Source: an uncultured Porticoccus sp. (GTDB taxonomy: Bacteria > Pseudomonadota > Gammaproteobacteria > Pseudomonadales > Porticoccaceae). From it: a DNA stretch of 64,000 bases. The DNA lies in NCBI GenBank assembly GCA_947259505.1, contig CAMYLT010000007.1, forward strand, positions 1 to 64,000, in the 5' to 3' direction. Below the pieces are notes generated by a model, which was not told the DNA's origin, searched no databases, and worked only from the letters and a program-made list of their open reading frames with translations. Positions 27,593 to 35,849 of the stretch are shown piece by piece; the first letter of the stretch is position 1, and each line of letters starts with the position of its first letter. Position numbers and translations under genes: made by a program.

Positions 27593-28861
27593 TTAAGTCA
27601 GTACGCCATGCTCCCCCTCGCTGCGGGCGATCACCACCGCGCCGCAGGAGTCGCTGAACACATTGACGGCGGTGCGCATCATATCGAGAATCCGATCAGT
27701 CACCAGCAACATGCCTATGCCTTCCAGCGGCAAACCGATCACACCTAGAATCACCGTAATGGCCACCAGACTGGCGGCGGGAATACCTGCTACACCAATA
27801 GATGTGAGCAACGCCACCAACACCACGATGAACTGGGTGGCAAAGCTAAGTTCCAATCCATAGGCCTGCGCAATAAACATCGCCGCCACGCACTCATAGA
27901 GCGCCGTGCCATCCATATTGATAGTGGCACCGAGGGGCAGTACAAAGGCGCTGGTACGATTGGAAACGCCAGCATTTTTCTCTACACACTCTATGGTTAC
28001 CGGCAGGGTGCCAGAGGAGGATGCGGTGGAAAAGGCTGTCAGCATGGCTGGTAACATTGCACGGTAATGGCGTAGCGGGTTAATTCCCGCCAATCGCAGC
28101 ATCAGCGAGAGGGTGATGAAGGTGTGAATCGCCAACCCCAGAGCCACCGTACAGAAAAAAATCAGCAACGGCTGAAAGGCCGCAAAGCCGGTGGCAGATA
28201 CGGTTTTTGCCACCAGGCCAAACACGCCCAGCGGCGCAAACTTCATAATAAACAGGGTCACCTGCATCATTGTCTCGTAAACGCCATTCCAGAAACTCAA
28301 CATGGTCTGGCTGTATTCACGAGTAATGCGCGTCATGAATACCCCGAACAGCAAGCTGAAAAAGATTAGCCCGAGCATCTGACCATCCGAGGCGGCCTTG
28401 ATAATATTGGGCGGCACCATGCGCAAAAAGACTGCCGTAATATCCCCCGCTCCGCGCCCATCCACTTGAGCCAACTGCTCAGCCACTGCCTCCGGGGCAC
28501 TGAGGTTAAGACGACTACCTGCTGCTTCACCATCTATCACGCCGGGTGTGAGTAAGTTCACCAACAACAGGCCTACGGTGATCGAAAACAGGCTGGTGGA
28601 CAGGTAAAACGCAATGGTCTTGACGCTGAGCCGCCCCAAATTGTCACTGCCACCCAGACCCGCTACACCAGCGATAATGGACGACATCACCAGCGGGACA
28701 ATGATCATCTTCAGTGCGTTCAGGAACAACGTGCCAATAAAATCAAATACATCATAGAGGTGAATACCCAACAGCACGCTGTCCTGCCCGGCCCACAGCC
28801 CTACCAGCACAGCCGAGAGAATGGCTATCAGCATCTGCCAGTGAAGTTTCAATCTACCCAT
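27593..28861 (-). CDS. Dicarboxylate/amino acid:cation symporter (DAACS family)
   Basis: 422 residues from the ATG at 28861, chosen because AGAAGGA lies 6 nt upstream; the frame extends to 28924. Polytopic, with about eight membrane segments and two re-entrant loops. The conserved SSSGTLPVTIECVE, LPLGATINMDGTALYE and AGIPAASLVAITVIL match GltP/DctA relatives. Substrate (C4-dicarboxylate, glutamate, aspartate or serine) cannot be fixed. Downstream of the MFS-PlsC gene on the same strand with 34 bp between them. Confidence 0.9.
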   Translation of the reverse strand: MGRLKLHWQMLIAILSAVLVGLWAGQDSVLLGIHLYDVFDFIGTLFLNALKMIIVPLVMSSIIAGVAGLGGSDNLGRLSVKTIAFYLSTSLFSITVGLLLVNLLTPGVIDGEAAGSRLNLSAPEAVAEQLAQVDGRGAGDITAVFLRMVPPNIIKAASDGQMLGLIFFSLLFGVFMTRITREYSQTMLSFWNGVYETMMQVTLFIMKFAPLGVFGLVAKTVSATGFAAFQPLLIFFCTVALGLAIHTFITLSLMLRLAGINPLRHYRAMLPAMLTAFSTASSSGTLPVTIECVEKNAGVSNRTSAFVLPLGATINMDGTALYECVAAMFIAQAYGLELSFATQFIVVLVALLTSIGVAGIPAASLVAITVILGVIGLPLEGIGMLLVTDRILDMMRTAVNVFSDSCGAVVIARSEGEHGVLT

Positions 28862-28895
28862 GGGTGTTCCTTCTGGAGTTGTGGTTGGTTGGACG

Positions 28896-30806
28896 TTATC
28901 GTCCGTCACCGCGCAGACCTGCAACCAGCGCTTGCAGATGTGCCGCTTTGGCGAGTTGGGCCATCACCGGCGTTCCTGCCACTACCGCTACTCTGCGCCA
29001 GCCGGGACGAAATGGCCTGCGAAAAGCACCGCCGTTACTGCGGCTGAAAAAACTCTGCCACAAACCGCGCAATGCCATCGGCACCACCGGTACTGGATTG
29101 CGCTCGAGGATGCGCTCTATCCCCTGTCTGAATATGTCTATCTCGCCATCATGGGTCAGTTTGCCCTCCGGAAACAGGCACAGCAACTGCCCCTGATCCA
29201 GAGCCTCGGCGATACTGTCCATGGCCTGCTGGTAGGCCTGCGCATCTTCCTTGGGTGAGCAGATGGGGATCGCTCCACCAGTGCGGAAAATAAAATTGAG
29301 CACCGGCAGCTCGTAAATCGGCTTGTACATGATAAAACGGATCGGACGCCTTACCGCGCCCGCCAACAACAGTGCATCCACATAACTGACATGGTTACAG
29401 ACGATGATTGCCGGACCGCGCAATGGAATCTGCTCCAGTCCATGGTGATCCACCCGGTAAAGACTGTGGCCCATCAGCCATACCAGAAAGCGCATGGTAA
29501 ATTCGGGCACCTGTAAAAAAATAAACAGTGCCACCGCGATATTCATCAGAGCCAGCGTCAAAAACAGTTCGGCGATGCTAAACCCGGCCACCCCCAAAAA
29601 CAGGATACCCAGCACGCTGGCCAACACCATGAACAGGGCGTTGAGAATGTTGTTGCTGCCAATAATGCGCGCCCGTTTGTCTGGCGCCGTGCGCGCCTGC
29701 ACCATGGCATACAATGGAACGATATAAAGTCCACCAAACAGCCCCAGCAGGAAAATATCCAGCAACACGCGCCAGCCATCACCCCCGGCAAGAAAGGCCA
29801 GCGGACCCAACACCGTCTCGCTCTGGTAAGCCTCAGCAGCAAAATACAGATCAATACCCAGCACACTGAGTCCCAGCGAACCGAGCGGCACCAGGCCAAT
29901 CTCAACCCGAGGACCGCTGAGCCGCCCGCAGAGCATCGAGCCAATGGCCACACCCACGGTAAACGCCGACAGAACCAGCGCGATCACCCCCGGCTCACCT
30001 TTCAGCACCGTCACGGTAAAGTTGGGCATTTGGGTCAGGTAACTGGCACCCAACATCCAGAACCAGGAGATTCCCAGAATGGCGAGGAATACTGTGCGCT
30101 TTTCCGCTGCCAGCTTCACTAACTGCCAGCTAATGCGGGGTGCGTTCCAGTCCAGCTCAAAGGTACTCGCTCTCGGTTCCGCGGGAGGAATCTCGCGGCT
30201 GCTCAACCAGCCCATCACTGCAATAGCCAGCACTGCGACTCCCGCCAGCCAGACAACATGACTAGAGCCACCGATGAGACTACCCGCTATGGTTCCGAGT
30301 AAAATTGCCACAAACGTGCCCATGCCCACTCGGGCATTACCCGCCAAGAGTTCATCCTCCGCAAGCTGCTGGGGCAGAATCGCGTACTTCACCGGCCCAA
30401 AGAACGCTGACTGAGTCCCCATCAAAAATAACACTGCCAGCAACAGCCACAGTGAACCCGCCAGAAAAGCCGCGGCACCCAACAGCATGATGAAAATTTC
30501 CGCCAGTTTGATATAGCGGATAATGCGGGATTTCTCGTATTTGTCCGCCAGCTGGCCAGCAAGGGCGGAAAATAAGAAGAAAGGCAGAATAAATAGCCCG
30601 GCCGCCAAATTGACCACGGTATTCACTTCCGTCGCCATGGCGATACTGGCGCTGACGATCATCACCAGCAAAGCATTTTTGAACAGGTTGTCGTTCAGGG
30701 CACCAAAGAATTGCGTCAGGAACAATGGCAGGAAACGCCGGGATCTCATCAACTCAGACAGACCTATTCCCTTCACAGCAATACCCTTCATTGAACAAAT
30801 ACGCAT
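28896..30806 (-). CDS. LplT-like MFS transporter fused to a PlsC-type acyltransferase
   Basis: 636 residues. Residues about 25-430 form a twelve-helix MFS domain with FLPLFLTQFFGALNDNLFKN, typical of lysophospholipid flippase LplT. Residues about 450-620 are a 1-acylglycerol-3-phosphate acyltransferase domain with NHVSYVD (HxxxxD catalytic motif) and FPEGKLTHDGEI. E. coli splits this pathway into LplT and Aas; here the acyl-ACP synthetase part of Aas is missing. Likely role: import and re-acylation of lysophospholipids. No good ribosome site for either candidate start (30806 or 30791). Divergent from the LpxR-like gene. Confidence 0.88.
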   Translation of the reverse strand: MRICSMKGIAVKGIGLSELMRSRRFLPLFLTQFFGALNDNLFKNALLVMIVSASIAMATEVNTVVNLAAGLFILPFFLFSALAGQLADKYEKSRIIRYIKLAEIFIMLLGAAAFLAGSLWLLLAVLFLMGTQSAFFGPVKYAILPQQLAEDELLAGNARVGMGTFVAILLGTIAGSLIGGSSHVVWLAGVAVLAIAVMGWLSSREIPPAEPRASTFELDWNAPRISWQLVKLAAEKRTVFLAILGISWFWMLGASYLTQMPNFTVTVLKGEPGVIALVLSAFTVGVAIGSMLCGRLSGPRVEIGLVPLGSLGLSVLGIDLYFAAEAYQSETVLGPLAFLAGGDGWRVLLDIFLLGLFGGLYIVPLYAMVQARTAPDKRARIIGSNNILNALFMVLASVLGILFLGVAGFSIAELFLTLALMNIAVALFIFLQVPEFTMRFLVWLMGHSLYRVDHHGLEQIPLRGPAIIVCNHVSYVDALLLAGAVRRPIRFIMYKPIYELPVLNFIFRTGGAIPICSPKEDAQAYQQAMDSIAEALDQGQLLCLFPEGKLTHDGEIDIFRQGIERILERNPVPVVPMALRGLWQSFFSRSNGGAFRRPFRPGWRRVAVVAGTPVMAQLAKAAHLQALVAGLRGDGR

Positions 30807-30875
30807 CTTGCCGGTCTACCAAGCGATATACAATGCCGTTGCCCCTATAGAGGACAAACCCCCATAATTACTGCC

Positions 30876-31925
30876 ATGCGGCCGGAAAGACCCTTGAAAT
30901 TACTCAGCCTTATTCTCATCGCGTTGCTGCCGCTCTGTTGTCTGGCAGAAGAGGAACGACCGCGCTTCTGCAACACCCTCAACCTCTATCTTGAAAATGA
31001 CCTGTTCGGTGAAACAGACCGCCACTACACTAATGGCATCCGCGTATCCTGCGTGTCACCAGATCTCAGCTCCTATCTGGACGATCCCAGCCTTCCCGCC
31101 TGGGTGAGCACAACGAACCGCAAGCTGCGCTTCTTTCACGGCCTTAAGGATGAAGAAGACCTGGAGCGCAATCTGGTGATCAGTTTTGGTCAGTTGATGT
31201 TTACCCCCACCGACAAATTCGCCTCCGAATTGCTCAAAGATGATCGCCCCTATGCCGGCTTTTCGTATCTTGGCTTTGCCTACCATACCCGTGACGATGA
31301 GCAGCTCGACTCCCTGGAAATGAATGTGGGCATGGTCGGCCCCTACTCGCTAGCCGAGGAATCCCAGAACTTTATTCACGATATCCGCGGCATCGACAAA
31401 TTTGAGGGCTGGAACAACCAGCTGCACAATGAGCTGGGACTGCAATTCGTCTACGAACACAAGCACCGCTTTAAACTCAGCCAACACTGGCCCCATCAGG
31501 ATTTTATCGCCCACAGTGGCATCAGCCTGGGCAATGTAGCCACCTATCTGAATTTTGGCGGCGAATACCGCATTGGCTGGCAACTACCGGAAGATTTCGG
31601 CACGGCTGCTGTGCGCCCCGGCGGAGACAACAGCGCCCCAGGGCGCGGGGATGCCCGCTATTGCAAACGCTGGATTTGCGGGCTGCACGCTTTTGTATCG
31701 CTGGATGGTCGTCTGGTCGCCAGAGATATTTTCCTCGACGGCAACACCTTCGATGACAGCCACAGTGTCGATCGTCGACCAGCTGTGGCCGATGCGGCAA
31801 TCGGTTTCAGCTTTCTGGTGAATGGCTGGAAAATCTCCTATGCCAAGGTATTCCGTACCCGTGAATTCGAAGAGCAACAAGACCCTAACCAATACGGCTC
31901 ACTGTCTATTTCTTACTCATTCTGA
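30876..31925 (+). CDS. LpxR-like outer-membrane lipid A 3'-O-deacylase (DUF2219)
   Basis: 349 residues with an N-terminal signal peptide (about 1-24, LILIALLPLCCLAEE) and an antiparallel beta-barrel pattern ending in SISYSF with a terminal Phe. The family active-site segment is LNLYLENDLFGETDRHYTNG, where the Asn-Asp pair and the YTNG motif match LpxR; DDRPYAGFSYLGFAYH is the second signature. LpxR removes the 3' acyloxyacyl group of lipid A. Without the catalytic His and Ser mapped by alignment, activity remains inferred. Confidence 0.85.
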   Translation: MRPERPLKLLSLILIALLPLCCLAEEERPRFCNTLNLYLENDLFGETDRHYTNGIRVSCVSPDLSSYLDDPSLPAWVSTTNRKLRFFHGLKDEEDLERNLVISFGQLMFTPTDKFASELLKDDRPYAGFSYLGFAYHTRDDEQLDSLEMNVGMVGPYSLAEESQNFIHDIRGIDKFEGWNNQLHNELGLQFVYEHKHRFKLSQHWPHQDFIAHSGISLGNVATYLNFGGEYRIGWQLPEDFGTAAVRPGGDNSAPGRGDARYCKRWICGLHAFVSLDGRLVARDIFLDGNTFDDSHSVDRRPAVADAAIGFSFLVNGWKISYAKVFRTREFEEQQDPNQYGSLSISYSF

Positions 31926-32135
31926 GACATATCCCCACTATTTTTTACAACCTTTGGGCGTATCACCATATTTTATAGGGACTTTATATAAGACTACTAT
32001 TTTCCTCTTCGCTAATTGCTTACTATTATCAAACTGCGAAGTTGTTCACAACGTTAGACTACACTTTGAACGTCAACGATGACCTGACATGCGCGGACTG
32101 ATCTACGGACACCACTCTTACCGCAAGGAACAGCT

Positions 32136-33440
32136 ATGAGTCCCAGGTTACGACGACACTGCACCCCTTCCTGTAAAATTGTGTTCGGCTATATCATCGC
32201 CGCAAGCCTGTGGATATTTTGTGGCGACTGGGTGCTTTTCAAGCTGTGGCCGGATCAGACCAAGATATTTGAACTTGGCCTGTTCAAAGGCCTGGGCTTT
32301 GTTGCTTTTACCTCCCTGGCGCTGTTTCTGCTGCTCCGAAAAAATGCCCGGTTAATCTTCAAGGCCCATATGGCGGAAACAGCCAACCAGGTCCTGCCCA
32401 CCTCTATTGCCAAAATATTTTCAGCAACACCTGTGATTGTCTATTCACTGGAATACCACGACGGCACAACTGTTCCCACTTGGGTGAGCAGTAATGTTGA
32501 GAAAATTCTCGGTTATAGCGAAGCGGATACACTGTCCCTCGACTGGTGGGAAAAAAACCTGCACCCCGAAGACCGCGAAACAGCTATCAGAGAGAGTGTG
32601 CGAATATTACAGGGCAGCGGCGGCAGTCATGAATACCGCTTTCGCCGGGCCAACGGCAGTTACCTCTACGCCAAGGACGAGCTGCAATTGATCGAAACCA
32701 ACCCTTCCGATAAAAAATTGTTTATCGGTGTCTGGACCGATCTCAGTGAAAACCACCGCTCACAGTTAGAGATAAAGAGTTATGCCGAGCGCATCGAGCG
32801 AGCCATGTACAACACCGTTACCGTGATCGCGGACTTGACGGAACTTCGTGACCCCTACACCGCCGGCCACGAGGCCAGAGTGGGGGAACTGGCGGCAGCC
32901 ATCGCAGCCGAAATGGGTTATGACGAGGATTATCAGCAAGGTCTGCGCATTGCCGGGATGCTGCACGATGTCGGTAAAATTGGCATACCGTCTGAGATCC
33001 TGATCAGGCCACGCCGACTTAATACCGCACAACACGAACTGCTTAAGACCCACGCCGAATACAGCTACCTGCTGGTTAAAAATATCGACTTTCCCTGGCC
33101 CACCGCACAAACAGTTTATCAGCACCACGAGCGCCTTGATGGTAGCGGCTATCCCCGCGGCCTGAAAGGAGACCAGATTATTTCTGAAGCACGCATACTG
33201 GCCATCGCCGATGTGGTGGAATCCATGTCGTCTCACCGGCCCTACCGTGCCGCGCTGGGCGTAACGCTTGCGCTGGAAGAAATTGAGCAAAATGCCGGCA
33301 GACTCTACGATAGCAATGCGGCAGCCGCCTGCCTGCGACTGTTCCGAGAGCGGGGATATGAAATGCCAGATACGAATAAATTTGATACCACCTTTAACAA
33401 AATACAGGAAACCCGCTCGGCACAGCTCGCGGACCATTGA
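32136..33440 (+). CDS. PAS domain HD-GYP cyclic-di-GMP phosphodiesterase
   Basis: 434 residues. Two hydrophobic segments near the N-terminus (about 12-32 and 50-68), then a PAS_3-type fold (about 95-215, WVSSNVEKILGYSEAD and EYRFRRANGSYLYAKDEL). The HD-GYP domain (about 235-400) has GHEARVGELA, LHDVGKIGIP and HHERLDGSGYPRGLKG, so metal ligands and the GYP motif are present. Expected to degrade cyclic-di-GMP in response to a signal at PAS or membrane. AAGGAACAGCT precedes the ATG. The 210-bp upstream gap is AT-rich with no clear promoter pair. Confidence 0.9.
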   Translation: MSPRLRRHCTPSCKIVFGYIIAASLWIFCGDWVLFKLWPDQTKIFELGLFKGLGFVAFTSLALFLLLRKNARLIFKAHMAETANQVLPTSIAKIFSATPVIVYSLEYHDGTTVPTWVSSNVEKILGYSEADTLSLDWWEKNLHPEDRETAIRESVRILQGSGGSHEYRFRRANGSYLYAKDELQLIETNPSDKKLFIGVWTDLSENHRSQLEIKSYAERIERAMYNTVTVIADLTELRDPYTAGHEARVGELAAAIAAEMGYDEDYQQGLRIAGMLHDVGKIGIPSEILIRPRRLNTAQHELLKTHAEYSYLLVKNIDFPWPTAQTVYQHHERLDGSGYPRGLKGDQIISEARILAIADVVESMSSHRPYRAALGVTLALEEIEQNAGRLYDSNAAAACLRLFRERGYEMPDTNKFDTTFNKIQETRSAQLADH

Positions 33441-33604
33441 TTAGCAAACTCCCCGGCTTTTCGTCATCCCCATAGGCATGGCGCCCGTCTCCAGTATTTT
33501 TTGAGCAGTGCTGATCGCGGCAAGAACGACGACAGGCACGCAACCGCTCGCCCTCGCTTTGATAGATCCATCTTATGGTGCGGTGCGATGTTAGAATGGC
33601 CGTT

Positions 33605-34759
33605 ATGATCACAGCACATCTATTCTTGCCACCTCTATCCCTTTACGTTCACATCCCCTGGTGTGTCCGCAAATGCCCCTATTGCGATTTCAACTCCCAC
33701 GCAGCGGGTGACGAGCTGCCGGAGGAAGAATATGTACAAGCGCTGATTCGTGAACTTGAAATAGAACTACCGTACACACAGGACAGACAGCTCACATCGA
33801 TATTTTTCGGGGGTGGTACGCCAAGTCTGTTCTCTGCCGAAAGCATCGGCCGCATTATTCAGGCCGCACGACGACGCATCGGGTTTCAGGAAGATATTGA
33901 GATCACTCTGGAGGCCAACCCCGGCACATTTGAGCAGGAAAAGTTCACTGGGTATCGCAGTGTTGGCGTCAATCGACTGTCCATCGGCATCCAGAGCTTC
34001 AACGACCTCCACCTGCAAAAGCTTGGCCGTATTCATTCCGGCGAAAATGCCATTGCCGCAGTGATCATGGCCCGGCAAGCAGGCTTCGACAATTTCAACC
34101 TGGATCTGATGCACGGCCTGCCGGGACAGACAGAAGCCGAGGCTCTAGCCGATTTACAGCAAGCTATTGATCTGGCTCCCAGCCATATTTCCTGGTACCA
34201 GTTAACCATTGAACCGAACACCGAGTTTTACCGCAGACCACCAGAACTTCCCGAAGAAAATATACTTGATAATATTCAGGAAGAAGGTCAAGAACTATTG
34301 CAGAAAAATAATTATTTTCAATACGAGATTTCTGCTTTCTGTCTTGATTATAAACAATCTAAACACAACAAAAATTATTGGCAGTTTGGTGATTACCTTG
34401 GTATCGGCGCGGGTGCGCACGGAAAAATCACACTGCCAGATGAACAGCGTATTATTCGAACCACTAAAACACGCTTTCCGGCGGATTATTTACAGCGAGA
34501 AAATTCCTATACGGCAAGCTGTAAAAATATCAGCAAAGAAGAACTACCGCTTGAATTTATGATGAATGCCCTGCGACTTAACGATGGCGTAAAAAGAGAA
34601 TTCTTTTCCGAAAGGACCGGAATACAGTACTGCAACATAAAAAATATCTGCGACAAATTAGTCGGCATGTCTTTATTGGAAAATAATCCAGATCGAATTT
34701 GTACGACACCAAAAGGTCATCAGTTTTTAAACTCTGTTCTGGGATTATTTTCTGAATAA
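33605..34759 (+). CDS. hemW: HemW, heme chaperone / radical SAM coproporphyrinogen oxidase-like protein
   Basis: 384 residues from the ATG at 33605 (upstream in-frame starts at 33596 and 33575 exist). Radical SAM cluster motif with cysteines 20, 24 and 27 in WCVRKCPYC, followed by FFGGGTPSLF and the HemN-like NRLSIGIQSFN. The C-terminal HemW domain has NYWQFGDYLGIGAGAHGK. HemW binds heme and lacks HemN oxidase activity. From about residue 218 onward the coding sequence becomes very AT-rich (15 G/C in 34261-34320, 16 in 34321-34380), unlike its 5' half. Confidence 0.93.
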   Translation: MITAHLFLPPLSLYVHIPWCVRKCPYCDFNSHAAGDELPEEEYVQALIRELEIELPYTQDRQLTSIFFGGGTPSLFSAESIGRIIQAARRRIGFQEDIEITLEANPGTFEQEKFTGYRSVGVNRLSIGIQSFNDLHLQKLGRIHSGENAIAAVIMARQAGFDNFNLDLMHGLPGQTEAEALADLQQAIDLAPSHISWYQLTIEPNTEFYRRPPELPEENILDNIQEEGQELLQKNNYFQYEISAFCLDYKQSKHNKNYWQFGDYLGIGAGAHGKITLPDEQRIIRTTKTRFPADYLQRENSYTASCKNISKEELPLEFMMNALRLNDGVKREFFSERTGIQYCNIKNICDKLVGMSLLENNPDRICTTPKGHQFLNSVLGLFSE

Positions 34760-34782
34760 ATAAAAATTTAATGTTTTATTTT

Positions 34783-35823
34783 TTAACAGCACCCACCGGT
34801 TTTTTTGGCACCACTATCAAAGGGCAAATCACTGCCACAGCCTGAAAATATTCCCAGATGTTTATCAAAATTTCCTGCAAATTCAAAATGTGGATTAAAT
34901 CGGGTTTCTTTCAACATGCGATAACTGTTTCCACACACCGGAAAAGGTTTCCCAGCTTCAATAATATGATGCTTGTCCAGCAAAAAATAATTCTGCATAT
35001 TTGGAATTGAACCTCGATAAATCACCGACTGACCATAATCTTCACAAGCAGGCTCAAGGTTGGCCAGCTTGAACAACCGGTAAGTGGCCGAATAGAAATT
35101 AATATCGCCCACCTTCTGACTGATTTCCTCACTGCCTACTAGCAACGGCCGATCTTCCACGAGGCGCGGATCAGCAAATCCTGCCTGCTTGGCCAATGTC
35201 AGAAAATCATTCCAGTAGAGTGCACCTGCCAGGCATTCACCGTAGAGTACAGAATCGTTTAGCAGATGTTCCGGCACCCGACGGTCGGCATAAACATCGG
35301 AGAAATACAGTTCACCACCAGGTTTTAACAGCCGATGGGCCTGCTCGAGCACGGCCTGCTTGTCTGGGGATAAATTGATGACACAATTGGACACAATGAC
35401 ATCGAAACTATTGTCCTCCAGGCCGAGTTGATCAAGTTTTTCTATATAGCCTTTGATGAAACGCACATTGGCTTTTTCAAAGCCAAACACCTCGCGATGA
35501 TAATCGACATGGCGATTCGCCACTGCCAGCTGCTCGTCAGTCATGTCCACGCCGACCACCTCACCCTGCTCACCCACCAGAGCAGAGAGCACATAGCAAT
35601 CCTGCCCGGAGCCACTGCCCAGATCGAGAATGCGCATGCCTGCCAACAGGTCCGGCGCCACCAGACCACAGCCATAATATTTACCACTCACTTCAGGGTG
35701 GATTTTCGCCATGATAGGCTTGATATAATCAGGCACGTTGTCCACCGTACAGCAGGCATCGGTTTTCAAATCACCGGAACCCTGTAGTTCCTTGCCGTAA
35801 TAATCCTTAACAGTATCGTACAT
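34783..35823 (-). CDS. ArsM-like SAM-dependent methyltransferase
   Basis: 346 residues from the ATG at 35823 (MYDTVKDYYGKELQG), with GGAAA upstream; the longer frame to 35922 would overlap the preceding gene. SAM motif ILDLGSGSGQDCYVLSALVG (about residues 94-113). Arsenite-methyltransferase features are DACCTVDNVP, KYYGCGL, SNCVINLSPDK and YGECLAGALYWNDF, whose cysteines correspond to the arsenic-binding set. The C-terminus has further Cys residues (FSGCGS and terminal GGCC). It is 26 bp after the VTT/reductase gene and probably cotranscribed. No classical ars genes adjoin it, so the substrate is unproven. The 3' 300 bp are AT-rich. Confidence 0.8.
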   Translation of the reverse strand: MYDTVKDYYGKELQGSGDLKTDACCTVDNVPDYIKPIMAKIHPEVSGKYYGCGLVAPDLLAGMRILDLGSGSGQDCYVLSALVGEQGEVVGVDMTDEQLAVANRHVDYHREVFGFEKANVRFIKGYIEKLDQLGLEDNSFDVIVSNCVINLSPDKQAVLEQAHRLLKPGGELYFSDVYADRRVPEHLLNDSVLYGECLAGALYWNDFLTLAKQAGFADPRLVEDRPLLVGSEEISQKVGDINFYSATYRLFKLANLEPACEDYGQSVIYRGSIPNMQNYFLLDKHHIIEAGKPFPVCGNSYRMLKETRFNPHFEFAGNFDKHLGIFSGCGSDLPFDSGAKKTGGCC

Positions 35824-35849
35824 CGTCAGTTTCCAATATTTGTCAGATC

